Part shown: one piece after another, positions 24,691 through 38,081 of the stretch
How the letters are laid out: each line of letters begins with the position of its first letter
How positions within the stretch are numbered: position 1 is the first letter of the stretch
Source of the DNA: Halicephalobus mephisto
Lineage: Eukaryota > Nematoda > Chromadorea > Rhabditida > Panagrolaimidae
DNA length: 64,000 nt
Direction: 5' to 3'
Assembly (NCBI GenBank): GCA_009193035.1
Contig: SWDT01000001.1
Span: 1,054,001-1,118,000 of the forward strand
Notes under the pieces: generated by a model
Database searches by the model: none
The model's input: only the letters and a program-made list of their open reading frames with translations
Told to the model about the DNA's origin: nothing
Translations under genes and position numbers: made by a program

Positions 24691-25249
24691 TATAAAAACA
24701 GTAAATGAGAGATGGTTATTTTTCAGGATAAAAGACTTTCGTTTTTTGCTTGTGATGGATGAAACGTGGCTAAACTGTCGACAAAGCTGAGCGAACAGAA
24801 CCTGTAAACAAAAAACGGAACGAGGTTTGACCGTGAGCTGACAACCGGCTGATTGTGTCGAGGTTGGACGGAACAATCAGATAACAAGAAATGATGAAAA
24901 TAAAGTTATATGAAAAATAAAAATTTAAATTCACTTAAATTTTTTTCGTTTAAAATAAAATTGAAAAAAACAACAACAAGTCAGCTGTGGTCTTTGAAAA
25001 CTTTCGAGAACGCCTTGACGTCCGCCTTTTACTGCGCAGTCCACAGCTGGTCTCTGACTCGAGGTTCCGTCAACGAACGACAAAAAATAAAAATGGTCTA
25101 GAAAAGACCTGACGGACAAACAAAACATTGCCAGCTGACTTTTCTCATGTTAAATTTTAGAGATTGTAAAAGACAAAAAGGCGGTATCCTCTTTCGTCAT
25201 AATGAAAGGAAAAATAAAACTGACTAGGAAAAGCCTTATGGAAGGAATG

Positions 25250-25765
25250 ACATCACAGATGCTACAAATCACTCACAACTGAGCCTAATCAAGCAGACAT
25301 GATTATATTCAATTATAAATAATTTCCAACATCTTTGAAAGTGTATATTTTAAATTTTATAATATAATTATTTCGTAATTTCTTAATCAATAACATATTG
25401 AAAAAAGTCATATATGAAGTTTTGTATAAAACGGTCCCAGCACGACTTTATTAAAGTTTTTAGAAACTACACAGATACTGCACAATTACTCACAACTGAG
25501 CCTAATCAAGCAGACATGATTATATTCAATTATAAATAATTTCCAACATCTTTGAAAGTATATATTTTAAGTTTTATAATATAATTATTTCGTAATTTTA
25601 TGTAATTTCTTAATAATATATATATTGTAAAAGTCATATATGAAATTTTGCATAAAACGGTCCCAGCACGACTTTATTGAAGTTTTTAGGAACTACACAG
25701 GTGCTACATAACCAAGTAGACTCGATTATATTTAGTTGTAAATATTTTCAGCATCTGTGATTTAC
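25250..25765. repeat. Two and a part tandem copies of a ~217-bp unit
   Basis: ACTCACAACTGAGCCTAATC recurs at about 25271 and 25488, and each unit ends with ACGGTCCCAGCACGACTTTA and a TTTAGRAACTACACAG segment. A third, degraded start follows near 25705. Confidence 0.85.
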
Positions 25766-26820
25766 CCGTGATGTGATGACTCGGAAACGGCTAGATGGAA
25801 TATAGCAAACATTGGGCGGGGTTTTCGAAGTGTTTTTTTTAGAAAAGTTGTGTCACAAGAAAATTGCTGAACACTCATATGCTTAGTCAAATTTAATCAT
25901 TTTGAAAAAATTGCAAATATTTAAAAAATCAAAATTGTTGAAAAATTTTTAATTTTTAAAGAATATTTTTATTTTAGAAAATTAAATACGGTAATTCTAG
26001 TTTGCATACCAGATAGGTGCATTTACGGATCGAAAATACCGAAAACGCAACTTCTGGCACGAAAACTAGAAAAACTTCTACAATTTTTAAATCAATGAAG
26101 AATTTTATTTTAGGAAATATCCGGATAAAATAGATCTGGAACCAATTTCGAATTCTCCTCGTCCAGACAAGCATGCCGCCACCATCGATCGCATCTCTGG
26201 GCTCTGAAACGTGTAACAGTAAAGTACTTACTCCCTGCTCCATTGAGCCGGATCGGATCAGCCGAAGATACTTGTGTACCTCGTTTTACTTATAATGAGC
26301 ATTCAGCCAGTTCGGGAAATTCATAATCTCCAGTCATTCCATGGTGGGATCGAAACTGCAAAAATAAGAATTTTAAAATGAAAACGAAAAATTTTAGATG
26401 ATGTTTTATATGTAAAAATGGAGTCGATGGGCGTGAACTGTGGACATAATAATACACGGATCAAGATTCGGTTGTCTTTTCATCGTCGAACAACCATGTT
26501 GCGAATCGGACCGCCTCCTTAATTTGCATAAATTGGCCAAATCATGAGTGGTACGTTAAGACTCGATTCTCAACAAGTATCGCGCATTTCTTTTGGGAGA
26601 TTATCCAAAATACAGGCCTAATTCTGGTACTTGATCAATATTCATTTTCGAGAACTTGATAGTTTGATTCATTTTCATTAATACGTTTATTAAAAATGCA
26701 AATCTTGGTGGACGTGCTCGGCAGACTGAGAGCAGTCACTCGAAACCGTGGAGTACGGTTCCGGGAGATTAGGCGGTTATTAGGGTTGTTCATTTTTCGA
26801 ATTTCGGTGAACAGACACCA

Positions 26821-27254
26821 GAGCTGTCGATTTTCGAACGAACTTTGACTTTATTCGGTTCGAAAATCCTAAAATTCCGAACTAATTCGATCTCACGAAA
26901 TATACACTTTAATTATATCTACAGTTTGACAACGAAGCTCCCGCAACGAAAACTTGCAAAAGACAAAACTCCCAATGGTAGTTGAGAAATAATTCTAGAT
27001 TGTTGTTGCTGAAACCGTTGAATTCAAACAAATTCGAGTTCGAAGATCAAATTGAATTCAAATCAAACTATTAGATTCGAAAATCAAAAAATTTCGAAAT
27101 CGAATCGAATTGTTAAGTTAGAAATTCGGAAAATTTTAAATTTGAATTGAATTATTAGATTCGAAAATCAAAAAATTTCGAAATCGAATCGAATTGAATT
27201 GAATTGTTGAGTTAGAAATTCAAAAATTGAAGATTTCGAAAAATCGACAGCTCT
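26821..27254. mobile_element. Inverted-repeat element, family B, copy 2
   Basis: Bounded by AGAGCTGTCGATTTTCGAA and its reverse complement near 27254. The interior is rich in AATTCGAAATCGAAT-like words and internally repetitive. No coding frame. Confidence 0.7.
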
Positions 27255-27567
27255 GATAGAGACCCACCACAATGTCGTAAAAAGTCCAACATGAGAAGTC
27301 GAGTCATTTGCTTTCAATTAAGGCAACATTTGACATCCAGAAAAAAAGGAACTCCCACAACACGCAAACTCCGATTCCAGAAACGAACAGCCCATCGATT
27401 TTTGCAACATCGAAAGCATCCTTAATTTAGTCAAAAGTCGGAAGAATGAAGCAGACTCGTTTATCTCTTCTGGATTGCCACAATGGCAAGTCTTCTTTCG
27501 GCCGACCAAATTAGAGCCTCTGGCATTTCGACAGTTTGATTCTGTTTTCTGTTCGTCACATACTACG

Positions 27568-28788
27568 ATGACAGAGAATTTCTGGCAACAACCGTTGATG
27601 GAAGCTTTGATTGCTCATCAACGTCGAACAGGCTGTATTTCCTTGTTTTTGAAACCTCATATGTGGTAAGATTTCTGATAAATTGATTAAAAATTAAATT
27701 TTTCAGGTTTTTTGCAACAGTAGAAATTATTTTGAGTTTGTTCGGATTAATCTGCAATTGTGGGATTACTGTATCTACTTATTACGCAATTCCAGTCTCC
27801 GTCGTCCAAAGAAGAACATTAGTAAGTAATTTTAAATTTATTTTTTACAAAAGTACATCAGGCAGCAATATCGGCCAATTACGCCCTTATTTCCGGACTA
27901 CATCTCGCGAGGAATTGTTTCTTCTTGTTCGCCATCCATTATCCCTGTATTTCGATCGTAACGACGATTAACTGCAAATTACAAGAATTTCCACTCGTTT
28001 TCCTATATATTCATTCTTCTATTTTGCCCGTTATTCTTGGAATTCAAACTTTTTTAAAACATAAGTATTTTTTATTTTTAATTAACTTTCAAATGGGAAT
28101 TTTTATTTTTAGAGAAAATCGGATGAATATTCAATGGACCAATGCATGTACAGTCCATCAAACGAGTATATTGATCATCTGTTTGGTCCTTGCTTTGGCG
28201 TTTACTGCATTCGACGACGATGCATCTCCCAGGGAACTGCTCCAATGCTCCATTGTCATCGCGATTCAGGAAAAAGAAATGGCATTCTGGCTAATTACGA
28301 CTCTAATATCCGGTCATGCTATCGGACTTTTTCTGACTTTACTATCAACTCACTTTTCTCAAAAACCGATTACTTTCAAAACTTTCTTCAACAAAAGTCT
28401 GAGAGATTACATCCTCATCGAATCCGTTGCTTGGGAAATTTTACTCTTATTTACAGGAATTTTTGCTGTTTATGAATTTATCACTATGAAGATTTGCGAA
28501 AAATGTTTGGCAGTAGCGTTGGAATTTACTTTCATCATACTTCCCTTGGTTGTCTGCTGCGCTAATCCGTTGTTATCGATGTGGTTTGTCTTGCCAGTAA
28601 GAAATGCAGCAACAGAGCTCTGTCCGAGATTAAAGAAATTTCTACCAGAATATGATTTAGTACTTTCTAAAAAACTTAAACAACAATAAAAAACCAAATT
28701 TCAGCCGACCCCTCAACTTCCAACTCCAGAATGCCCTATTACAGTTACTGTACATCCACCAGAAGACAACTCCAAAGAACCACTTTAG
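27568..28788 (+). CDS. Seven-transmembrane receptor, nematode serpentine-receptor-like
   Basis: Five exons: 27568-27665, 27707-27821, 27862-28064, 28113-28659 and 28705-28788, giving 348 residues. Introns are 41, 40, 48 and 45 nt. At least seven hydrophobic segments are visible, including FFATVEIILSLFGLICNCGI, EFPLVFLYIHSSILPVILGI, TSILIICLVLALAFTAF, ISGHAIGLFLTLL, EILLLFTGIFAVYEF and LEFTFIILPLVVCCANPLLS. The last, with its NPLL, resembles TM7 of rhodopsin-type receptors. The intracellular tail is short and Pro/Thr-rich. The last donor (TTA|GTACTT) is weak and chosen because it gives the usual intron size and a tail in phase. I could not assign it to a named chemoreceptor family; a sra/srab-like class is a guess. 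Its 3' end lies 68 bp from the convergent protease gene. Confidence 0.75.
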
Positions 28789-28856
28789 GTATTTTGCTAC
28801 AAAGAGTGCATTTACATATTATTTAATTTTAAATGTATATTCGTTTGGTTTTTCTA

Positions 28857-30438
<1,582 letters not shown>

Positions 30439-33265
30439 GTTGGTGAAAATACCTTACTGATATCTTCCTCTCACTCTGAACAGCAAACAAAATTCAGAGT
30501 AACCCCGCACATCTCCGTTATCATATTTTGCTCTATCAGCAACGACCTCTGCAGTCATTTCTTTCAAAATGCATCTTTTGATATGCCAGTCTGTGCCATT
30601 TGTCAACAAACAATGATCACCAATCTAAAAAACTAAAATAAAAACACTGGGTCTTTTCCATTAGTTTGTCTAGAATCAGATCACAAATTCAGCGGCAAAA
30701 ACCCACAGATGTTAGTAATCAACTTTAGTAAAACCAGATACCTAAATAACATCTACAATCAGAAATTCCATAGGTATAAGTCTACCTATTTTAGGTACTC
30801 TTGGTTGAACATGAATTCATAGTTAAAAGCTCATCAGTAATCAACAAAAGTAGGAACTTACATAAGGAAGTTGTTCTAGGCAAAATGGAAGAAGTTACCA
30901 CGAGATTAGATTGAATTAACAAGTGGAAAAAGTGTAAAATTCGGAAACCTAATTATGCGAACTTATGAAATTTAAAAGCACACGTTCCCTGATCGTGCCA
31001 GGACTCAATTTCAACGACTTTCATTCACATACTGTCATTTTCATTTCTTCGTCATTCTCGTTGTTTTTTTAATATTAATATTTTTCTTCTTAATTTTTAC
31101 TTTTTTTTTAATTTGGAATTTTTGTTATTTTCTCTGTTATTTTTACTTATATTTTCATTCTCTTTTCTTTGACATATCCCCTTTTATTAATTAATGAATT
31201 TCTTCCTTTTGAGCATGTTGTAACGAGGTCTTTCATTTTTGTCAATTGATTTATTGATTGCAAGGTCTAAATATACTTAGGACTTCTTTCTATCATGAAT
31301 CACTCCCTCTCCAAATGAATTATAAAACAGCCAATGGACGTAAATGTGAACTCGAGGATACGACAAATCCTTGGACCACCTGATCCCTCTTGATCGAACT
31401 TTCCCAGCAATTGCTTCCAAGAAATTAAATGAACGGATTATTGTTTCACCGGATACAATGAATTGTAATGACATAATTTGTCCTGATTTATGTAATTTGT
31501 TTCGAAAATTTGTCAGAAATTATCTGAATTTCACCCTCACTTTCGATGACGGAGATTATTGGTTACTGAAATGTTATTTTTCATAAAGAAGAAAAATGTG
31601 GGGAATTACTTAAATATCCATCAAATTGTGGTCATTTTACGAGTGAAATCTGGTCTGGGATTGATCTGAAGTTGCTGATGTCAAAAAAGGATTTTCAAAA
31701 ATATGTAAAATTTATTTTAAAAAATACTGTTCTGAGGTGGATTTTTTGTGTAAAAACGGCACAGTAGATGATGCTCAGAAAGATATCAAGTGCAAGGTCA
31801 TGAACTATGGAAATCCTCGTGAAATCACTCTTGAAAGGTTTATCCAATGAGCAATGGAATTAAAAAAGGATCGTTTCTAGATTCGAGTATCCCTATCATG
31901 TTTAATTGTGGGGAAATAAGCGATGATTATCGGGAAACTACAATAAAAAAAATTCAAATATCTCCTCTCGGCCTTGTTTAGGACTTTACCGAACCTTTTT
32001 CGAGAAAAAAAAACATCGTATGACTAAATGAAACATACAATATCTAACCTATGCTTAATTCTTCACTCTGGTGTTTTCAGGAAAATTGAAATTAAGGTAC
32101 AAAAAACAACCTTCAATTATTATTTTCGAAAATTAATCTGAAAAAACTTCATTCGTAAAAATCCGTGTTAACTTCAATGCAGCCAAAGCAGAGCACGAGT
32201 CCGTGGATAGAGAAGACTTTTAAAGATGTGTCCGATGAAGTTATTTTACTGTTATTTGGACTGCATCAAGTACTCCATCGAGAAGGGACCACGTGAATGA
32301 AGGCAGCTTTATCCCGGGCACTTTTAGCAACATGAGGAACTGGATCCGGGAACTGAGTCATTGGTTCTGACTGAAGTGTAATGGGGGACTGATGAATTGC
32401 AGAGAATGTTTCAGCATCTCTATGTGGATACGGTAGTGTGGCTGGAAACCTTCGTCGACCTCTTAATTTCAAAGAAATCGTAGTTTTTGAAGACAACCGA
32501 GAAAGCGCCCATGAGTCTTACATGAGCAACGAAGACCGAGAACAATTCTTCGGTTTTGTAGGTATGGATAGGACTAAAGAAGAACTTCGAAACTACTTGG
32601 ATTTGCTCGAGTCAGAATGTCCGGAGGAGTGCACTCACAACTCCAGGAAATGCATCTGCACCAAATACGGGGGGTTTGTGAGGGGCAAACCCGGCAGCAG
32701 CTCCTGTTTTGTCCTTGCGGATCAGAGAAGGACAAAAATAAACTTCTAATTTCCAATCATCCAAAACTTGAAGAAAAACGAGAACCAACTACTTCCTCAG
32801 ATCCGAAAAACCGACAAAACAAGAATCAGATGCAAAAGGGTCAAGCCAAAGATAAACATAGATGACTTGAGGATTTCCAAACTTGTTGAGTTCCTCTGGT
32901 GAGTCCGATCGAAAATCCGAAATGCTATTTTGAAAGTCAGAACTATTTCTTTCGACGGAGACACCTTTCACCTCAAGGCAGAGTAATTGCCCAGTAATTA
33001 TGACCGAATATTTTTAATTTTAAAAAACAAAAACAGTCCGATTCATGATAGTCGAACACAGCGAGGTCCAGTCAACACTTGGACATTCTGAAAATCTCGG
33101 ATCTTTCCAACTTTTTCAGTTTTATTGAATAATAGAAAGCGAACAACGAAGCGACGATAATTTCTCCTGGGGAATGACAGAGTTTTTGTTTTCGCACGTT
33201 CTTTCGTGTCTTTCTTCTCGTTTGTCTCGGAAAAAAAACTGGTCGAGTCAACAACGTTCTCTCTT
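30439..33265. other. Intergenic; one weak cysteine-containing frame
   Basis: AT-rich with no supported gene. A frame at 32438-32749 (+) contains ESECPEECTHNSRKCICTK after a possible acceptor (TTTTGTAG just before ATG 32564). It resembles no family I know and has no clear continuing exon, so I leave it uncalled. Confidence 0.5.
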
Positions 33266-33383
33266 GCTAGGGGTCATACCACCGTGAGGACACGCCATCC
33301 CGTCCGATCTGGCAAGTTAAGCGCAGTAGGGCTCGATTAGTACTTGGATCGGAGACGTCCTGGGAATCTCGAGTGCTCCTAGC
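33266..33383 (+). rRNA. 5S ribosomal RNA
   Basis: 118 nt. The ends GCTAGGGG and CTCCTAGC form helix I. The core CACGCCATCCCGTCCGATCT, GGCAAGTTAAGC and TTAGTACTTGGATCGGAGAC is identical to what I recall of the Caenorhabditis 5S gene, while helix I and the loop near position 60 differ. A run of six T follows 2 nt after the end, suitable as a Pol III terminator. It is a single copy here, not a tandem array, and could be an expressed dispersed gene or a variant. Confidence 0.92.
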
Positions 33384-34235
33384 ATTTTTTCCTCCAATTC
33401 CAAAAATCCCAATTTATTTTTTTGGTCTTCTAGAAAATAGGTAAAAAAACAGGAATATCCTGAGTGTTCCAAATTCCTTTTTTGGACGAGGACAATTGTG
33501 TTCTCTTTTTTCAGATTTATTAAAGATAACTAAATTAATTATGTAGTATTGAGAAAACTCGGCATTAATGTTTTATGAAAATATTAACGGACAATAAAAT
33601 TACCTCCAATTGAATTAGTGTCTATTTTTGAAATACAAATGCTAATCAATTGAAAAAATTATTTTACTTTTTTGTAACCATCAAGACAAAAAAGCTCAAT
33701 TTTTTTAAATTCTATTCTTTAAAGGAAAAACGGACAAAAATAAAACTAAAAAGCTCTTTATCTTTGAACCTACGACAGTTTTTTCCCTGTGGCATTTTCA
33801 AAGGTGATTACATCGACATTTAAGTAATTTTAGAAATAATCATTTTTAAACAAAATATTAATGGTTAAATTAGCACTCGGGACGTTGAATATTGTCTATT
33901 TCGGGCCATACTTTACATCATATCTAGGTTACTTACAGTATTTAATGTTATTTCACTTAAAAATCAAGGAAATTACGAAATATCTCCACAGAGAATTTTT
34001 GTTACAATTCTCTGGTGGGAATCGTTAGGATGGAAGAGAGAAGTAGCTCGAACCATGAGACGCAGATACAGTCCTTATATATCCTTCTACGCAAGACAAC
34101 TGAGTGTCATTCATGCTCTACAGTATTCCGCGCTCCCTGATATTCAGGCTATTGCTTCTGGTCCTGTCTTTCTAGTCCAGTTGCTATTCCGACAGGAATA
34201 ATATTGAACTCATTTTGAGAAGGATTTATGTAGAT

Positions 34236-34424
34236 TTTTTAACTGGTTATTGCGTAAGGGAGCCGGATCTCGAAGGGAAATACCCTAGGACTTGGGGAAT
34301 AAGGGTACTGTACACGACAGATCGGGTGTTGACTAGGTAATTGATATATAGTTGTTATTGTGCTTCATCTTATTACTTTTTCGATGAATAAAAAACTATA
34401 TCCCTCATATTTCACGTAACCACA
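34236..34424. repeat. ~186-bp dispersed repeat, copy 2
   Basis: Reverse-complement copy of 15490-15676. Shared segments include CGAAGGGAAATACCCTAGGA (near match) and GTAATTGATATATAGTTGTT. Homology ends at TTTTTTAACTGG on the left and CGTAACCACA on the right. Confidence 0.85.
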
Positions 34425-34948
34425 CCGGTTCACTGAGACCTAGGGGAAGGGGTTCACATCCCTGAGAGTGGATTTAGGAGTAAGATAAAGCTTCATGTTT
34501 CCCAAGGACAGTTTATGGTAATTTCCCCAATTGCTGCTAAATGGTCCGATAATGGTGTTTAAAGTTCTATGAAATTACGGCAATTTCCCTTAATTGCTAA
34601 TATTGAATGTTTCAGTAAAAATAACACTGCAGATTTTAGTAAAGTTCGTGATATATTTCGTTTGACATGTTTTGTTTACAAAGTTCTCAAGTTTACTTCA
34701 CTCGAGGTCACGTCGACGATGCTACTAGGGTGTTTTTTAAAAAGTATAGTCAGAAATTCGGAAATAAATATGTGGATCGAAAGGCTGATTCACGATTCCC
34801 GCGATTACGAAATCGGCCCAAAGGTCAGCTGTCCCGGAACGAACGACTCTTTTGCGCGGAAACAAACAACTATAGTGATTATTTTTCATCGTTGTTTTCA
34901 CTGTTCCGTTCCTTCTGATCGCTGTAGTTCTGTTTACTGTTGATTTTC

Positions 34949-34950
34949 AG
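34949..34950 (+). promoter_or_regulatory. Probable trans-splice acceptor of the DRAM-family gene
   Basis: TGATTTTCAG ends 7 nt before ATG 34958 with no upstream coding exon visible. Confidence 0.5.
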
Positions 34951-34957
34951 ATCCAAA

Positions 34958-36526
34958 ATGCGGGTTCTGCAATTCGGACTGCTGGGTGCCGGGCATCTTC
35001 CCGTTTTTTTCGGGATCATGTTCACTCTGATGCTCGGTAACTTTAATTTTTGTGTTTTTATATATCAATTTTGTTCTAGGGACGACATACTGCTTTTCGG
35101 TCTTCAGAGGTGATGTTGATCCGGTTTTCCCCTACATCTCTGCTTCTGGAGACCATCGTCCTGAATCTTGCCTCTTCAGTATGTTACTGAACATTTGCGC
35201 CTTCACTTCGGCCTTGTTGATACACCTCAGGTTAGTTCGTTTCCCTGGTTTTATAGGCAGTAAGCGAGATTGCTTCAGATACAGTCTCATTGTGGAGTTG
35301 AACAGAAGTTATGACGGGACTCTGAAGATCGTCAACAAGATCTCGTTCTACATAGGACTCCTCGGGGCCTTTGGTATGTTCATCGTCGCTAACTTCCAAG
35401 AGACCGCAGTGATTATTGTCCATTTTACTGCTGCTGTTACTTGTTTCGGTGGAAGTGTCGTGTACATGATATGTCATGCTTGGATTTCTCATCGAATGGT
35501 CCCTTTATATGCTAGTCGAAGAGTTGCTCATTGGAGAACTGTGTTTGCCGCCGTAGGATCGATTCTGTTCTTCACTGGTTGTTTCCTTGACTAAAATTGT
35601 CCTTTAACCCACTCATTTTCAGCGGTATTTTTCGGAGTTTATGCTGCTCACGTCTTCCACGAAAAGTTTCCCGATTTGCCTACTCCTCGTCCGTGGTCTT
35701 CTAAGGCCAATCAGCCGGTGAGTTGAATTTTAATTTCCGAAATATTAGTCTGGTTATTTGCTCCTTGAGGTCTTTGAGCCGAACATTTCTTATTCTGATA
35801 CGGCAATTATTCAAAGTCTCAACAGCGGTCTTAAGTTATGAAAACACATGATGTGAAAATAATTTCAAATGGGTAGATGCATCTTTCCCCAATGGGATTT
35901 TATCAAAGTGGTATTTTCTAGTGCTTTCTGATGAATATTTTATCTGCTTTTTATTAATATGCCGTGGGGTTGCTTGTTTTTCACAAGAGAGGGTGTTTTT
36001 ACGATATCCTTTTGTTCGGTATTTCTGGCGACAAGTCGCCGTAGGGGGAAAACGACTCTTCTGAGTGCAAATGCAAAACAATGAAAATTTAATAGTTCGA
36101 AACAGAATTGCAGTAGTTGCATTTGCAAAATTTTCTGACGAAATTGAACATAGTTCTTTGAATATTGCCGTATCTGGGTGTGTTTCGAACCAAAATTTGG
36201 GTGAGACCTGGTTATAAATATTCATGAAAGTAGAGCAAAATTAGAACTTTGAGCGGAAAATGTTCAGTGAATTTGTGATGTTGTACAAATGAAAATGACG
36301 TCACAAATCATCGAAAATAATACACATTTGTTTTCAGGGGTATAATTACCACGTGATTTCTGCAATTGCTGAATGGATTTTGGCCTTGATCAACATGAGC
36401 TTCTTCTTGTCCTTCTCCCGTGAATTTGAGAAGATACGTGTGGAACTTCGTGTTCAGCCTCTGGTCACTCATCTCGACCACAGTCCCGCTTGGAGTTCAA
36501 CTGAGAGCTTGCCGGGATCTCCTTGA
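34958..36526 (+). CDS. DRAM/FRAG1-family membrane protein (DRAM2-like)
   Basis: Four exons: 34958-35036, 35080-35577, 35623-35717 and 36338-36526, giving 286 residues. Introns are 43, 45 and 620 nt. The family signature runs in order: GDVDPVFPYISASGDHRPES, CLFSMLLNICAF, GLLGAFGMFIVANFQETAVI, FGGSVVYMICHAW, and near the C-terminus AIAEWILALINMSFFLSFSREFEKIRVEL. The last matches the AEW...YIRDFQKI motif of DRAM1/DRAM2. Six membrane segments are expected. DRAM proteins sit in lysosome or autophagosome membranes and modulate autophagy; FRAG1 relatives act in GPI-anchor remodelling. After the first arm of exon 2 a short stretch (LVRFPGFIGSKRD) has no clear family match but stays in frame. Confidence 0.85.
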
Positions 36527-37897
36527 TTATTGCATAATACTAACTGCTAACACGATGACCCGTGATTCTCATTCTTAGTCTTACTCAACGTTCACGTTAC
36601 GGATTATTCAATTTTACGTGTAATTTAGTTTTAATTTAATTGTTTGTATTTGTGAATTAGTATTTTGTACAGATTACCCTGCGGAAGTAGTGTGTTTTTC
36701 GATGGTTCCCAAGTCGATTGTCGTCTATTAAGATGAACAATCCGGTGGAGGCGTTGAAGATGGATGACTTTATGAATGTTAGTATTGATTAAACACGAGT
36801 GTCAACAAGAGTGAATCCAAAGCGGAAATGAACAACTGTTTCATTTCTGGTTAATGATACTCGAGCCGGAAGAAGTCTAATCTTCTGTGATCCTTGGACA
36901 AAACAGCTTAAAGAACTTGATGGATTTGCTTCACGTGATTATGTTTGTCCTTAGGTCTTTGGTTGCCACACCTTTTTGAATTTTTAGTAAATTCCCTAAC
37001 TTTGGAAAAAAACTGAATTTGTTTCTGGAACGAATGCCAGACGAACAACGTCATCTGCACTTTGAACCATTGAAGGAAATTTTCGGCATTGCCTACGGGA
37101 ACCACCTTCCGTTCGGTTTTTCGAAGGACATTTGCAAAATGGGAAAATTTTTAACAACTTTGAACTCGAGGATTTGGACGAATTTGCAATTTTTTTTCAG
37201 ATTTTAATTTTCGATGAAAAAGTAGAAAAGTTCAAAAACATAGGAAATTAAAAATAATCGTACTTTGGTTTTGACATTAATTTCCGAGAATGAAGAAAAA
37301 TTAATTTATAAATACATATGTCGAATTTACAGCCACTGAAATTTACATATTTAATTACCCTTTTTAGTGCTGTACAGTAATCCACTTCATTGAATAATAT
37401 CTAATTTTTTGTTATTTGAACAAATTTAATGAGTAAATTATGTACAAAAAATTTGACAGATTCTATTTCCTCAATTCGTTGAATTCGGCGGAGTTGCCGG
37501 CAAGATGCTCCTGAGGCAGACAATAAATAAAATTATAAATCAAAAGACTGGGTTTTTCATCGACAATCAACGAAAAAAAATAGGAAAATTTTAAATTTTA
37601 AATTTTATAACTGTCCGTTGAAAGTAGAAAAAATTACTACCCATTTTGTGGATGAAAAAAACCCAAAAATATTCTAAAATACAAACCGTATTGTTAAGAA
37701 TAGCCTTGGGGAATGTTAATGGAGTAAAATTATACCATATAAGACTAACCGAGAGGATTCTGTAAATGCCATAAGGAACTACACGCAATCAAGCAGGATT
37801 TGATTTTGTACTTAATCGAGACCGAGTTTCCGGTCCTCAGCCTCGTCTCCGTGATAGACTGTAGTCGAACAAGAATAGTACCCGTGGTTTGTTCGGA
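36527..37897. other. Intergenic, nothing recognised
   Basis: AT-rich interval between the 3' ends of the DRAM-like and ETS genes. No repeat family or gene could be supported. Confidence 0.5.
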
Positions 37898-38081
37898 TTA
37901 CTGGGTCTGAGTTGGGTAAGTTGTAAAACACGAGCTCAGTGCGTGAGATTGACCACCGCCTCCGGCAATGTAACTGTCTAGTTGTTCTTTGGAGAATCTC
38001 CAGTTGTTCGCGTTGGGACCGAAACGGTAGACAAGTCGACGACCGCTCACTGGGAGCAGAATTTTCGTGTTGTAATAATAT
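37898..38081 (-). other. ETS alternative terminal exon B
   Basis: Acceptor TTATTTCAG, phase 2, then YYYNTKILLPVSGRRLVYRF and GPNANNW, a canonical completion of the ETS domain, followed by a short tail ending TQTQ and a TAA stop. The three tyrosines after RAMR are intact. Confidence 0.85.

Larger units (their letters stand above)
20816..27567. other. 6.7-kb repeat-rich intergenic region
   Basis: No gene recognised. It contains three-copy (21094-21540), AT-rich (24421-24690) and two-copy (25250-25765) tandem repeats, the twin hairpins (22898-23103) and a family B element (26821-27254). Several frames of 60-90 codons (for example 23950-24186, -) resemble nothing and overlap on both strands. Confidence 0.6.
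33384..34957. other. Intergenic with one dispersed repeat
   Basis: Contains the second copy of the 186-bp repeat (34236-34424). Frames at 34569-34943 (+) overlap each other and look like chance. Confidence 0.5.

Noticed and set aside
28593..28704. Alternative donor at 28593 in the 7TM receptor
   Set aside because: It has a better donor consensus but gives a 100-nt-plus intron and removes an open, receptor-like tail (RNAATEL...); the 45-nt intron fits the gene's other introns better. RNA data could reverse this.
32438..32749. Cysteine-containing frame as a secreted peptide gene
   Set aside because: No signal peptide, no family resemblance and no convincing exon continuation.
34420..34500. 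tRNA-like B-box (GGGGTTCACATCCCT)
   Set aside because: No A-box at the right distance and no cloverleaf could be drawn.
35234..35260. A very short GT...TATAG intron inside the DRAM-like exon 2
   Set aside because: It would be 26 nt, shift the frame, and lose the conserved downstream membrane segments; the sequence is open and coding as it stands.
37019..37207. Open frame near the ETS gene 3' end as a possible third alternative exon
   Set aside because: No ETS-like residues, and no acceptor in the right phase followed by conserved sequence.
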